A stretch of 64,000 nt of DNA, taken from assembly GCF_026547205.1 (NCBI RefSeq), contig NZ_CP106877.1:2072771-2136770 (forward strand), in the 5' to 3' direction. Of the stretch, positions 1 to 11,806 are shown piece by piece (the first letter of the stretch is position 1; every line of letters starts with the position of its first letter). A program made the translations under genes and the position numbers. The DNA comes from Fervidibacillus halotolerans. GTDB lineage: Bacteria > Bacillota > Bacilli > Bacillales > Caldibacillaceae. The notes under the pieces were generated by a model. It was given only the letters and a program-made list of their open reading frames with translations. It searched no databases and was not told where the DNA came from.

Positions 1-635
1 ATTTCTTTCCCCTTTTCCAACACATGATGGGTATGTGCCCCTAATACGACATCCACCATTGGAAATTCATTTGCAATCCGCTCATCATCCGACAAACCGA
101 GATGGGAAAGAACGACAAGAATATCGACTTTTTCCCTGACAATAGGAATCCAATCGTGTAAGCTAGCAAAGGGATTCGTAGCTACCCAATGGAGGGGACC
201 GTAAAAGTTTGTATAAGGAATCGTTACACCGATTACACCGATCTTTGTGTGCTGGTCAGTTTCAAAAATTTTATATGGAATTGCCCAATCTGGTCTTGTC
301 CCGTCTTCGTTAAATAAATTAGCTAAAATACAATGGAATTTCGCTTCCGTATATAATGACATCAAATCTTCCTTTGAAAGGGTGATCCCTTCATTGTTTC
401 CGATCGTAACAGCATCGTACATACTGTCGTTCAATAATTTAACATTTCCTTTCCCTCGTGTTGCTTCTGTAAAAGGATGGAAGCGATCAATATGGTCGCC
501 AATATCAAAAAGAAGCATCGTTTCTCCCCGCTCTTCATGCATTCGTCTTCTACGTAACACTTCCCTATGAATGCGTGGCCACTTTTGAAAATGGCTATGT
601 AAATCATTCGTATGATAAAGATATATTTGTTCCAT
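1..635 (-). CDS. yunD: YunD-type bifunctional metallophosphatase/5'-nucleotidase (C-terminus cut by window edge)
   Basis: Only the N-terminal ~211 residues are present; the gene runs off the left edge. Translation begins MEQIYLYHTNDLHSHF and shows the calcineurin-like metallophosphatase motifs in order: HTNDLHSHF (metal ligands Asp and His), FDIGDHID, TIGNNE, LSHLG and GAHTHH. These define the UshA/5'-nucleotidase superfamily of two-metal phosphoesterases. No signal peptide precedes the first motif, so the enzyme is probably cytoplasmic, as expected for YunD rather than secreted nucleotidases. The ATG at 633-635 follows a GAGGG ribosome site. It lies downstream of the suf operon on the same strand, the order seen in B. 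subtilis, but a strong terminator separates them. Substrate is not deducible from sequence. Confidence 0.85.
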   Translation of the reverse strand, partial: MEQIYLYHTNDLHSHFQKWPRIHREVLRRRRMHEERGETMLLFDIGDHIDRFHPFTEATRGKGNVKLLNDSMYDAVTIGNNEGITLSKEDLMSLYTEAKFHCILANLFNEDGTRPDWAIPYKIFETDQHTKIGVIGVTIPYTNFYGPLHWVATNPFASLHDWIPIVREKVDILVVLSHLGLSDDERIANEFPMVDVVLGAHTHHVLEKGKE

Positions 636-782
636 TATCCATTTCCCTCTTTTTATCACATCATTTTTTAATGGAGTGTTGATCAACCGTCTAACTGCGT
701 GAATCAAATCCGTTTTTCGATATTATACAATTACTTATTGTTTATGAATCGTTTACTCGAATTATTTCGGTCAATTTTTATA

Positions 783-812
783 TAAAAAAGAGCACTAATT
801 CATTAGTGCCTC
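783..812 (-). terminator. Rho-independent terminator downstream of sufB
   Basis: On the minus strand an inverted repeat GAGGCACTAA-TGA-TTAGTGCTC is followed directly by six T residues (positions 784-789). It is the best end point for the suf operon and insulates yunD. A second, bulged GC-rich hairpin at 923-950 (CCCCG...GGCGGGG on the minus strand) lies between it and the sufB stop and may be an additional 3' stabilising structure. The remainder of 636-963 holds nothing else I can recognise. Confidence 0.8.
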
Positions 813-922
813 AAAATCATCTATTTTTCAACTAATTGAACGATTTTTCATGAAAAATTCCATCGATAGGATGAAAATTCCCGCTTCCCTTTCGAAATGA
901 GAAATCTTGTTAAAATAGGGAA

Positions 923-950
923 CCCCGCCACACAATCGGCGGTGACGGGG
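923..950 (-). other. GC-rich bulged hairpin just after sufB
   Basis: Minus strand CCCCGTCACCGCC pairs imperfectly with GGCGGGG. It lies 14 bases after the sufB stop and is followed by TTCCCTATTTT rather than a clean U-run. It may be a weak terminator or a 3' barrier to exonuclease; the stronger terminator is at 783-812. Confidence 0.4.
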
Positions 951-963
951 AAAATAATAACGA

Positions 964-2361
964 TTATCCAATCGAACCTTCCATTTCAAAGCTGATCAAT
1001 CGATTCATCTCGACAGCATATTCCATCGGGAGCTCTCTAGTAAACGGTTCAATAAAGCCCATGACGATCATTTCCGTCGCCTCTTGTTCGGAAATTCCTC
1101 GGCTCATCAAATAAAATAGTTGTTCTTCAGAAACCTTCGATACTTTCGCTTCATGTTCCAAGGAAATATTGTCATTTAAGATTTCATTATAAGGAATCGT
1201 ATCGGATGTGGATTTATTATCTAAAATTAACGTGTCGCATTCGATATTTGAACGGGCTCCGTCCGCCTTCCTTCCGAAATGGACGATGCCTCGATATGTT
1301 ACCTTTCCACCATGGCGAGACATGGATTTCGAAACGATGCTCGATGAAGTATTCGGGGCTAAATGGTACATTTTAGCTCCAGCATCTTGATGTTGCCCTT
1401 TTCCAGCGAAAGCGATGGACAAAGTCATTCCCCTTGCTCCTTCACCTTTTAAAATAACCGCTGGATATTTCATCGTTAATTTCGAACCGATATTTCCATC
1501 CACCCATTCCATCGTCGCATTGGCTTCACAGACGGAACGTTTTGTAACGAGATTATATACATTGTTAGCCCAGTTTTGAATCGTCGTATAACGACAGTAT
1601 GCATCTTTTTTGACGATAATTTCTACAACAGCCGCATGAAGGGAATTTGTTGTATAAATCGGTGCTGTACAACCTTCCACATAATGGACATGGGCCCCTT
1701 CATCTACGATAATTAACGTCCGTTCAAACTGTCCCATATTTTCTGAATTGATTCGGAAATAAGCTTGAAGCGGTGTATCCAATTTCACACCCGGTGGAAC
1801 GTAAATGAACGATCCACCTGACCAAACCGCTGAATTTAAAGCGGCAAATTTGTTATCGGAAGGAGGAACGACCGTCGCCCAATATTTTTTAAACAACTCT
1901 TCATTTTCTTTTAAAGCAGAGTCCGTATCTTTAAAAATAACGCCAAGTTTTTCCAAATCTTCCTTCATATTGTGATACACAACTTCCGACTCGTATTGGG
2001 CAGAAACACCAGCGAGATATTTTTGTTCTGCTTCTGGAATTCCCAATTTGTCGAACGTACGTTTAATTTCTTCTGGAACTTCATCCCAACTCCGTTCCGC
2101 CTTTTCTGACGGCTTCACATAATAGGTGATATCGTCAAAATTCAATTCTGATAAATCTCCGCCCCATTGAGGCATCGGCTTCGAATAAAAAATCTCCAAT
2201 GCTTTAAGACGGAAATCGAGCATCCACTGTGGTTCTTCTTTCATTTTTGAAATTTCTTCCACGATTTCCTTCGTCAATCCCCGATTTGCTCGGAAGATTG
2301 AGACGTCTTTATCGCGAAAACCATATTTATAATCGCCGATCTCCGGCATATTTTTCGCCAT
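964..2361 (-). CDS. sufB: SufB, Fe-S cluster assembly scaffold protein
   Basis: 465 residues, the usual SufB length. SufB is the core of the SufBCD scaffold complex in the cytosol, on which Fe-S clusters are built before transfer to apo-proteins. The sequence beginning [15 protein letters not shown] is near-identical in pattern to the B. subtilis protein, and the C-terminal part carries the beta-helix core and the motif [11 protein letters not shown] shared with SufD. Two in-frame ATGs are adjacent (2364 and 2361); the second is chosen because it is 8 bases from the GGAGG and gives the family N-terminus. It is the last gene of sufC-D-S-U-B, 67 bases after sufU, and ends before a terminator. 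Confidence 0.97.
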   Translation of the reverse strand: MAKNMPEIGDYKYGFRDKDVSIFRANRGLTKEIVEEISKMKEEPQWMLDFRLKALEIFYSKPMPQWGGDLSELNFDDITYYVKPSEKAERSWDEVPEEIKRTFDKLGIPEAEQKYLAGVSAQYESEVVYHNMKEDLEKLGVIFKDTDSALKENEELFKKYWATVVPPSDNKFAALNSAVWSGGSFIYVPPGVKLDTPLQAYFRINSENMGQFERTLIIVDEGAHVHYVEGCTAPIYTTNSLHAAVVEIIVKKDAYCRYTTIQNWANNVYNLVTKRSVCEANATMEWVDGNIGSKLTMKYPAVILKGEGARGMTLSIAFAGKGQHQDAGAKMYHLAPNTSSSIVSKSMSRHGGKVTYRGIVHFGRKADGARSNIECDTLILDNKSTSDTIPYNEILNDNISLEHEAKVSKVSEEQLFYLMSRGISEQEATEMIVMGFIEPFTRELPMEYAVEMNRLISFEMEGSIG

Positions 2362-2428
2362 CATTCATTCCTCCATTCTAATAAGAGTATGTTTTTACGG
2401 AAATGGGAAGGAAAAAACGGATTCTTCC

Positions 2429-5404
<2,976 letters not shown>

Positions 5405-5428
5405 ATTCATCCTCCTAACTGTTCCCCA

Positions 5429-6220
5429 TTAAGCTTCTTGTTCTACTTCTACAGTTTCGTCTTCAATTCCTAATTCCTTCTTAATCCAGTCATATCCTTC
5501 TGCTTCCAAACGACGGGCTAATTCTGGACCGCCTGATTTAACGATTCGACCTTGCATCATTACGTGAACATAGTCAGGAGTAATATAATTTAATAAACGT
5601 TGATAGTGGGTAATAATTAAGCAACCAAATTCGCTATTTCTCATCGAATTAATTCCCTTTGCAACAACTTTCAATGCATCGATATCTAAACCGGAATCAA
5701 TTTCGTCTAAAATAGCAATTTTCGGATCGAGCATTAATAATTGTAAAATTTCGTTTCGTTTCTTCTCACCACCGGAAAATCCTTCATTTACATATCGTTG
5801 GGCCATGTTCAAATCAATATCCAACAATTCCATTTTTTCATCCATCTTTTTAATGAATTTCATTAATGGAATTTCGTTTCCTTCACCTCGAGTGGCATTG
5901 ATTGCTGAACGAAGGAAATCAGAATTCGTTACACCACTTATTTCGCTCGGATATTGCATAGCTAAAAATAAACCGGCACGTGCTCTTTCATCTACTTCCA
6001 TTTCCAATACATCTTTTCCGTCTAAGGTGACGCTTCCCTTCGTTACCTCATATTTCGGATGTCCCATGATTGCTGAAGCCAACGTGGATTTTCCCGTTCC
6101 ATTCGGTCCCATCACCGCATGGAATTCACCGCTTTTAATTTCCAAATTGACTCCTTTTAAAATCTCTTTTCCGTCTATTGCAACGTGAAGATCTTTGATG
6201 GTTAACGTGGTATTAGCCAT
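5429..6220 (-). CDS. sufC: SufC, ABC-type ATPase of Fe-S assembly
   Basis: 263 residues. Soluble ABC ATPase that drives conformational change in SufB-SufD during cluster assembly; it is not a transporter. Walker A GPNGTGKST lies at residues 38-46, the signature FSGGEKKR near 148-155 and Walker B with KIAILDE near 167-173, followed by the SufC-typical SGLDIDALK. The start follows TGGAGG with good spacing. First gene of the operon, transcribed from the promoter at 6288-6316. The acidic C-terminus (DETVEVEQEA) is normal for the family. Confidence 0.97.
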   Translation of the reverse strand: MANTTLTIKDLHVAIDGKEILKGVNLEIKSGEFHAVMGPNGTGKSTLASAIMGHPKYEVTKGSVTLDGKDVLEMEVDERARAGLFLAMQYPSEISGVTNSDFLRSAINATRGEGNEIPLMKFIKKMDEKMELLDIDLNMAQRYVNEGFSGGEKKRNEILQLLMLDPKIAILDEIDSGLDIDALKVVAKGINSMRNSEFGCLIITHYQRLLNYITPDYVHVMMQGRIVKSGGPELARRLEAEGYDWIKKELGIEDETVEVEQEA

Positions 6221-6287
6221 TTTTTATACCTCCATTTAATCATTGTATAATTTCATTCTTCCTTATTCTCATTTTATTCTCATTCCA

Positions 6288-6329
6288 ATTTTAAAACAAA
6301 TTAAAATTATTATCAACAATAATAATTTT
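6288..6329 (-). promoter_or_regulatory. suf operon promoter overlapped by a perfect inverted repeat
   Basis: On the minus strand a -35 TTGATA (6311-6316) and a -10 TAAAAT (6288-6293) are separated by exactly 17 bases, 68 bases upstream of sufC. A perfect 11-bp inverted repeat (arms 6303-6313 and 6319-6329, five-base spacer) is centred on the -35. The AT-rich arms contain GATAAT/ATTATC-like elements resembling Fur-family (Fur/PerR/Zur) boxes: minus strand TGATAATAATTTTAA matches the 7-1-7 Fur consensus at 12 of 14 defined positions by my count. Promoter and dyad are seen; the regulator is inferred. Confidence 0.6.
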
Positions 6330-6473
6330 TCCTGCCCTTTTTTCCCATTATGAATTTTTTTCCTGTTTTTTTCAAGAAAGGATCGATGAACAAAGTGGAG
6401 AAACGTTTTGATCGTTTGGATTTTCCTTGTGAAAGAAAGAAGGAGAGAAAACGAACCCTAGCTGATGAAAATA

Positions 6474-6503
6474 TAAAAAAACCAGTGATCAATCCACTGG
6501 TTT
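6474..6503 (-). terminator. Rho-independent terminator between the met and suf operons
   Basis: Perfect 9-bp stem AAACCAGTG (6479-6487) / CACTGGTTT (6495-6503), with a seven-base loop; on the minus strand it ends in a run of T. It most likely terminates the metNPQ transcript, although it is about 240 bases past the metQ stop. The rest of 6330-6744 shows no gene I can support. Confidence 0.75.
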
Positions 6504-6744
6504 CATCTTGTCAATCAACGAAAACAGACAAAATTCGTCCTTTATCTTTTTCTTTCAAGAAAATGTAAAAAATGTCTATACACTAGCTTTCAATGATTTT
6601 CATTTTTCAATTCTAATTGAGAAAAAACGATTGCTCATCCAATAATACTTTTGGATACAAATGATTTATGACAAAAAAATTCGCTAATCAAAAGCGTTCA
6701 AACTAAAATAACATGAATAAACATTTTTAGCAGAAATCTTTTAA

Positions 6745-7545
6745 TTAATTAACGGGAACGACAGCACCGTTCCATTCATCTAAAATATATTGTTGGATTT
6801 CTTTAGAGTGAAGCACTTCAATTAATGTTTGAATATCTTCCCTTTGTTCATCTCCACTTCTTACAGCAATAATATTAACATAAGGTGAATTTTCATCCTC
6901 GATCGCAATGCTGTCTTTTACCGGATTTAATCCCGCATCTAGCGCATAATTCGAATTGATTGCCACAACATCGCCTTCATTATTTTTATATATAGTCGGT
7001 AACAAATCCGGAGCATAATCGTAATCAAACTGGAGATTTTTTAGATTTTCTGCGATATCATCAACCGTCGCCGTTAACGGATCCACCCCATCTTTTAACG
7101 TAATTAACCCAGCGTTTTTTAATAAGGATAAAATTCGACCATGATCCGACGTACTATTACTCATAATGACCGTAGCTCCATCAGGGAGTTCATCTAAACT
7201 CTCATATTGTTGAGAATAAATGCCCATCGGTTCGATATGAATACCACCCGCATTTTCAAAATCATAACCAAACTCTTCAATTTCTTTATTGTAGTATGGA
7301 ATATGCTGAAAATAATTAGCGTCCAAATCGCCGTTGTCGAGGGCTTTGTTGATCAGTTCATATTTACTGAATACTTGTATGTCCAATTCGATTCCTTTTT
7401 CTTTCAAAATGGGTTTCGCCTTTTCCAAAATCATCGCATGGGGTTCATTCGTTGCTCCAACTACTAATTTTTCATCTTCTCCACCACATGCTGTTAACAC
7501 AATTGCCAAGAAACCAATGATGATCCATGTTGCAAATTTTTTCAT
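6745..7545 (-). CDS. metQ: MetQ, methionine-binding lipoprotein of the ABC importer
   Basis: 266 residues. NlpA/MetQ family substrate-binding protein that captures D/L-methionine (and derivatives) outside the membrane. A signal peptide of about 19 residues ends in a lipobox (VLTAC), so it is lipid-anchored; the mature part begins with acidic residues and KLVVGATNEPHAMIL, typical of the family. The frame opens with TTG then ATG; the ATG at 7545 lies about seven bases after GGAGG and is chosen. It is the last gene of metN-metP-metQ, controlled by the SAM-I riboswitch at 9390-9566. Confidence 0.95.
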   Translation of the reverse strand: MKKFATWIIIGFLAIVLTACGGEDEKLVVGATNEPHAMILEKAKPILKEKGIELDIQVFSKYELINKALDNGDLDANYFQHIPYYNKEIEEFGYDFENAGGIHIEPMGIYSQQYESLDELPDGATVIMSNSTSDHGRILSLLKNAGLITLKDGVDPLTATVDDIAENLKNLQFDYDYAPDLLPTIYKNNEGDVVAINSNYALDAGLNPVKDSIAIEDENSPYVNIIAVRSGDEQREDIQTLIEVLHSKEIQQYILDEWNGAVVPVN

Positions 7546-7557
7546 CAAACTTCCTCC

Positions 7558-8226
7558 TTATCGTTTGTCGATTTTTTTTGTTATATAATCACCCGTAAAT
7601 TGAATGATAAAAACAATCAATAAAATCACCAGTGTAGCAAAAAGGGTAACATCGTTATTATTTCGTGAAAACCCATCTAAATAAGCATAATCACCTAGTC
7701 CGCCTGCACCGATTACACCTGCGATTGCCGTATAACCGACGAGGGCGATGGCAGTTACCGTGATTCCCGATACGATTGCGGGCATCGATTCAGGGAGTAG
7801 CACTTTGAAAATAATCGTACTCGTTTTCGCTCCCATCGCCTGTGCCGCTTCAATAACCCCTTTGTCGATCTCCCTTAAGCCGATTTCCACCATTCGTGCA
7901 TAAAAGGGAGCTGATCCAATAATGAGGGCGGGAATCGCTGCCTCCTTACCGATTATCGTTCCTACTATGATTTTTGTAAATGGCAATAATAAAACGATAA
8001 GTATCACGAAAGGTATGGAACGGAAAATATTGACGATCGAGGCGACAAATCCATGGATGATCATATTTTCCCATAAATTATCTTTCGATGTTAAAAATAA
8101 AAGTAAACCGAGCAATACACCGATGAAAAAAATCCAAATTAATGAAATACCCGTCATATATAACGTTTCGACGGTTTTCTCCCACGCCTTTTCCCAGTCG
8201 ACATTCGGGAATAATTGTTCAAACAT
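7558..8226 (-). CDS. metP: MetP (MetI), methionine ABC importer permease
   Basis: 222 residues from the ATG at 8226, the B. subtilis length. Five or so hydrophobic transmembrane segments and the binding-protein-dependent permease EAA-type loop (EAAQAMGAKTSTIIFKVLLPES), which contacts the MetN ATPase. The start lies inside the last codons of metN (8-base overlap) with the GGAGGTGATT ribosome site within metN, so translation is coupled. Pathway: high-affinity methionine uptake. Confidence 0.95.
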   Translation of the reverse strand: MFEQLFPNVDWEKAWEKTVETLYMTGISLIWIFFIGVLLGLLLFLTSKDNLWENMIIHGFVASIVNIFRSIPFVILIVLLLPFTKIIVGTIIGKEAAIPALIIGSAPFYARMVEIGLREIDKGVIEAAQAMGAKTSTIIFKVLLPESMPAIVSGITVTAIALVGYTAIAGVIGAGGLGDYAYLDGFSRNNNDVTLFATLVILLIVFIIQFTGDYITKKIDKR

Positions 8227-9244
8227 GCTCAATCACCTCCACCCCGATTTGTCTCGATAGTAAAAACTGGATCGCATTACGGACTTCTTCTTCTTTACCG
8301 TCCATATGAATAAATAACGTTCCATACGCCCCATGTCTCGTATGGGATATATTCCCATGTAAAATATTGACGACGATCAATTGCTTTTGAATGAGGGTGG
8401 AAATGATCGGTTCTTCGGCGACTTCTCCGACAAAGGTTAATTTTACAATTTTTCCCGATTGGTATTTTTCTAATAGCCGACCAACTGTTTCTTTCATATC
8501 CTCCGCATCAGTCACTTGACCGACGAACCGTTTCGTAACCGGCTGTTCCGGATGTTTAAAAACTTCAAGAACCGGACCGGTCTCTACGATTTTCCCCTTT
8601 TCCATGACCGCAACCCGATGACAAATTTTCTTAATGACGTGCATCTCATGGGTGATTAAAATAATCGTTAATCCCAGCTTTTTATTAATATCCACGAGCA
8701 AGTCCAAAATTGCATCGGTCGTATCCGGATCTAAGGCGGAAGTCGCTTCGTCACTCAGAAGGACTTTTGGCTTGTTCGCCAATGCCCTGGCAATTCCTAC
8801 CCGTTGTTTTTGACCTCCGCTTAGTTCTGAAGGATAGGCATTTTCCTTTCCTTCTAAGCCAACCAATTGAATGAGTTCCCTCACCCGTTCGTCTCGCTCT
8901 TTTTTCGGTATTCCTGCAATCTCTAAAGGAAATGCAATATTACCATAAACGGTTCGTGACCATAACAAATGAAAGTGTTGGAAGATCATACCGATTTCTT
9001 GCCTAGCCAGTCGTAACTTCGATTCTTTCATTCGGGTAATATCTTTCCCTTCGATATAAATCGAACCTTCCGTTGGCATTTCTAAACCGTTAAACATCCG
9101 AATTAACGTACTTTTTCCAGCACCGCTATATCCGATGATCCCAAAAATTTCCCCTTCTTTGATCTCTAGGTTCACATCTTTTACAGCTACGACCTCCTCC
9201 GATTTTGCTGGAAAGATTTTTTTTACATGTTGTACTGAAATCAT
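8219..9244 (-). CDS. metN: MetN, methionine ABC importer ATPase
   Basis: 341 residues. Walker A GYSGAGKST at residues 38-46, Q-loop at FQHFHLL, signature LSGGQKQR at 141-148 and Walker B VLLSDEATSALD at 161-172. The C-terminal ~80 residues after position 260 form the NIL domain that in MetN proteins binds methionine and trans-inhibits the transporter. The start follows GAGGAGG. First gene of the operon, 145 bases downstream of the riboswitch terminator. Confidence 0.96.
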   Translation of the reverse strand: MISVQHVKKIFPAKSEEVVAVKDVNLEIKEGEIFGIIGYSGAGKSTLIRMFNGLEMPTEGSIYIEGKDITRMKESKLRLARQEIGMIFQHFHLLWSRTVYGNIAFPLEIAGIPKKERDERVRELIQLVGLEGKENAYPSELSGGQKQRVGIARALANKPKVLLSDEATSALDPDTTDAILDLLVDINKKLGLTIILITHEMHVIKKICHRVAVMEKGKIVETGPVLEVFKHPEQPVTKRFVGQVTDAEDMKETVGRLLEKYQSGKIVKLTFVGEVAEEPIISTLIQKQLIVVNILHGNISHTRHGAYGTLFIHMDGKEEEVRNAIQFLLSRQIGVEVIEHV

Positions 9245-9389
9245 CCTTTTCCCTCCTCAAGGTCCAATCATCCCACGATTGATGCTAAAATATATCCTCT
9301 ATTCCTTATATCTTTCCCGATACGAAATACACCAGCCCTTTTCACATACCTTTTTTCTTTCAAATTCGGGGAAGAACAAAAAAATACAC

Positions 9390-9421
9390 AAAAAAACCTT
9401 TCCACTAGACGAGTAGAAAGG
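9390..9421 (-). terminator. Riboswitch-controlled terminator
   Basis: Minus strand stem CCTTTCTACT / AGTGGAAAGG with loop CGTCT, followed by seven T residues (9390-9396). It is the expression platform of the SAM-I riboswitch. Confidence 0.9.
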
Positions 9422-9566
9422 CATACGAAAATATCTCGAATGTCCTTCCTCTCATCTCTCAAAGTGATCAACACTTTGTGTGAATTGGCACCATTTCAAT
9501 GGAGACCATTGACGGTTGCCGGGTTTCATTGGGCACATCCCTCCACCTCTCTTGATAAGAGCAAGA
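9390..9566 (-). ncRNA. SAM-I riboswitch (S-box leader) of metNPQ
   Basis: On the minus strand the aptamer runs from about 9566 to 9449. The hallmarks are CTTATCAAGAG followed by AGGTGGAGGGA, then TGCCC, then GAAACCCGGCAACC, and a closing P1 strand GATGAGAG. The expression platform is the intrinsic terminator at 9390-9421. In the S-box family SAM binding favours termination, so metNPQ is read through when SAM is low. It lies directly upstream of metN, as for methionine transport operons in Bacillus. Confidence 0.96.
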
Positions 9567-9659
9567 CATAGATTATTCAATTTTCCGATGTAAGTGATTT
9601 TAGCACTTCCCCATTTCCGTGTCAATACATTTTCCCATTTTCTTTATTTCATTAACAAA

Positions 9660-9983
9660 TTACTGCATTCCAGCTAACCAAAAAATCGATTCCAAAAGCA
9701 GTAACCGTCGATAAGACCCTTTTGCTTGCAATCCCTTTAATCGAATGGCTTCCAATAATTTTCTTTTTCCTTCAATCACTTCTTCCATTACAGCCTTGGT
9801 TCCGGAAAGAATAATCTCACTTTCCATCGTCCCTTCCTCTTGAAAAAGAATCTCCCCTTGGCGAATGGATAGGAAAAAGGATTGCCCGTCCACAACCAAC
9901 TGAACGAGTAACGGTTCCTTTGGAAAAAGGATTTCTGCATATGGATAAGCTTTCAAAGTAGCTACAAGGCGACTTCCATCCAT
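9660..9983 (-). CDS. yusD: YusD-like conserved small protein
   Basis: 107 residues from the ATG at 9983, chosen because it is seven bases after AAGGAG; the ATG at 9989 is too close. No signal peptide or membrane segment. The protein alternates short beta-strand-like stretches (EPLLVQLVVDGQSFFLSIRQGEILFQEE) with a helical C-terminus, a pattern compatible with an SCP2/sterol-carrier-like fold, but I do not see a diagnostic motif. The assignment to YusD rests mainly on position: between metNPQ and yusE-yusF-gcvH, as in B. subtilis. Function is unknown. Confidence 0.6.
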   Translation of the reverse strand: MDGSRLVATLKAYPYAEILFPKEPLLVQLVVDGQSFFLSIRQGEILFQEEGTMESEIILSGTKAVMEEVIEGKRKLLEAIRLKGLQAKGSYRRLLLLESIFWLAGMQ

Positions 9984-10036
9984 TTTCATTCTCCTTATCC
10001 TAAAAGCGTTGATGAAACTTGCTTTTGCTACCCTTC

Positions 10037-11299
10037 CTACCTTTCATCGAGAACCGTTTCTTGATCGGTTTTTGTTTTCCGGAAAACGAAATAAAAGTAA
10101 AGGGAAGCGATGAAATAGAGCGTTGCAGTGATTGAAAAGACCTTTGCATATCCCCAATACGGACCGCTGTCCATAACGATTGATGTGGAAACGGGGCCCA
10201 TCAATGCCCACCCTAAATTAAAAACCATTTGATTAATTGAATTCGCCAAACCTTTCATGGAATCCTGCACATTTCCCATAATTAACGAGGATTGAATTGG
10301 ATTTCCAGCATTCATCAACGCCTGACGGAAAAGGAAGCCAAATGCGGCCAAAAACAAATTTTGTGTGAAAGCGGTTAAAAACAAAAAGGGAAGGGAAAGC
10401 AATTGCAAATATACAACAGCTCGCACCTCACCAACCCTTTGGACAACAGCTGGGCCTATGATCATCGCAAAAGCAGTAACCGCCTGACCGAGGGAAATTA
10501 TTAAACCGATGACCGAGTTGGAAGCTCCGAAACGATCTGCAAAATAAAGATTCAAATACGGGATCACAAGGCCGCTACCAAAACCGATCAATACTTGAGA
10601 GATGGCAAATAACCCAATGATTTTTAATCCATTCCGATTCCCACGAAAAAAATCACGCAGGGTAAAGGACCGATTTCGCTCTTTCCTTTCCCTTTTCTTT
10701 TCCTTCAACCGAATAACGAAGAAAAAGGATGTAAAATAAATGGCACTCCCAATGATGAGCGTGTATCGGATACTCAATAACGGTGATGTAAATAATAGAA
10801 AGATATCTGTCAAAAATCCACCTAATAAGCTCCCAACAACATATGCTGCGGTCATCACTGCAGAATACAAGCTAAAAAGATACACCCTTTCAGAAGGTTG
10901 GGAGTTTTCCGCAAGCCACGGAATAGCCGACACTTGTAAAAATGCGACAAAAACACCGGTTAAAAATCCAAATACTTCCAAAATGATTCGTGCCTCTAAA
11001 ATACCTCTAAAAAAAAGAAGGAATGATGAAAGGGCAATACCAAAAATCATCGCCTTTTTTCGACCAAATTGATCGCTTAAAAGTCCGGCAGGGACAAGTG
11101 CTAAAGCTGTTCCTAAAGAAGTTAATGAAATAATTTCCCCATTCACCATATGGGAATATCCAAGTTCACGAATATAAAAATTATAGATGACCATATAAAT
11201 ACCAAAGCCGGTTTGTGAAAGTAACGTTGCTAAAATAGCATATTTTATATTTTTGTTATAACCATGATAACGGGTTTTCCATTGGAGAAAGTACGTCAT
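10037..11299 (-). CDS. Major facilitator superfamily transporter
   Basis: 420 residues with about 12 hydrophobic segments and the MFS loop 2-3 motif (GLLSDQFGRKKAMIFG, residues ~75-90). A charged central loop (RLKEKKRERKERNR) separates the two six-helix halves. It is a cytoplasmic-membrane secondary transporter; the substrate cannot be told from sequence, and drug or metabolite efflux is as likely as uptake. The gene sits between yusD and yusE, which are close neighbours in B. subtilis, so it looks like a lineage-specific insertion into a conserved block. Start ATG after GGTGGG. Confidence 0.85.
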   Translation of the reverse strand: MTYFLQWKTRYHGYNKNIKYAILATLLSQTGFGIYMVIYNFYIRELGYSHMVNGEIISLTSLGTALALVPAGLLSDQFGRKKAMIFGIALSSFLLFFRGILEARIILEVFGFLTGVFVAFLQVSAIPWLAENSQPSERVYLFSLYSAVMTAAYVVGSLLGGFLTDIFLLFTSPLLSIRYTLIIGSAIYFTSFFFVIRLKEKKRERKERNRSFTLRDFFRGNRNGLKIIGLFAISQVLIGFGSGLVIPYLNLYFADRFGASNSVIGLIISLGQAVTAFAMIIGPAVVQRVGEVRAVVYLQLLSLPFLFLTAFTQNLFLAAFGFLFRQALMNAGNPIQSSLIMGNVQDSMKGLANSINQMVFNLGWALMGPVSTSIVMDSGPYWGYAKVFSITATLYFIASLYFYFVFRKTKTDQETVLDER

Positions 11300-11415
11300 T
11301 TTCCCACCAACCTTAAAGATTCACAGAAAAATTGAATGATAATCCTTTCGTATTCTTTTAATCAAATAAATAGAAACTATTTTTCTTTTATATTTATGAA
11401 CAGAATTTTTGCACG

Positions 11416-11457
11416 AAAAAGGCCGCCCAAAATATTTCATTGAAACAGGGCCACCTT
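11416..11457 (-). terminator. Rho-independent terminator at the end of yusE
   Basis: Minus strand AAGGTGGCCC pairs with GGGCGGCCTT (one mismatch) and is followed by five T residues (11416-11420). The left arm touches the yusE stop. Confidence 0.7.
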
Positions 11458-11762
11458 TATAACATCTTCACTTTCTCATATAAAAATGGGACGGAGTGGA
11501 AAGCGTAAATTTTTTCAACAACCTTTTGATTTTTAAACAATACGAGACAAGGAACACTTTCAATTTGAAATGATTCTGCCAAATCCGGTAAATAATTCAC
11601 GTCTGATGCCCCCATCGGTAAGTCGGGAAACAAATCATGCAATACCCGAACCATTTTCTCCGCAATCTTGCACGTACCACATAAGGGAGTGTATAAATAT
11701 AATGCTCCCGATTTTCCACTTTCCAATCGTTTCAAAAAATCTTCTTTTGACCATTGATTCAA
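11457..11762 (-). CDS. yusE: YusE-like thioredoxin-family protein
   Basis: 101 residues, a minimal thioredoxin fold. Redox motif CGTC at residues 28-31 (LYLYTPLCGTCK) and a cis-proline at residue 71 (ESVPCLVLF), giving the active-site geometry of thioredoxins. The CGTC motif differs from the CGPC of TrxA, so redox potential and partners probably differ. No signal peptide, hence cytosolic. Translation starts at TTG after GAGGGTGAG. It lies next to the toprim gene yusF, as in B. subtilis; a link with gcvH or Fe-S metabolism is only suggested by proximity. Confidence 0.85.
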   Translation of the reverse strand: MNQWSKEDFLKRLESGKSGALYLYTPLCGTCKIAEKMVRVLHDLFPDLPMGASDVNYLPDLAESFQIESVPCLVLFKNQKVVEKIYAFHSVPFLYEKVKML

Positions 11763-11806
11763 TTTTTTCTCACCCTCAGTATAACAAATCGCTGTCTACA
11801 AATAAT

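Noticed and set aside
6350..6568. 72-codon plus-strand frame between the suf and met operons
   Set aside because: Runs through the terminator hairpin at 6474-6503, lacks a good ribosome site and shows lysine-rich low complexity.
9268..9474. Open frame overlapping the SAM-I riboswitch
   Set aside because: It is an accidental frame across the structured leader and terminator.
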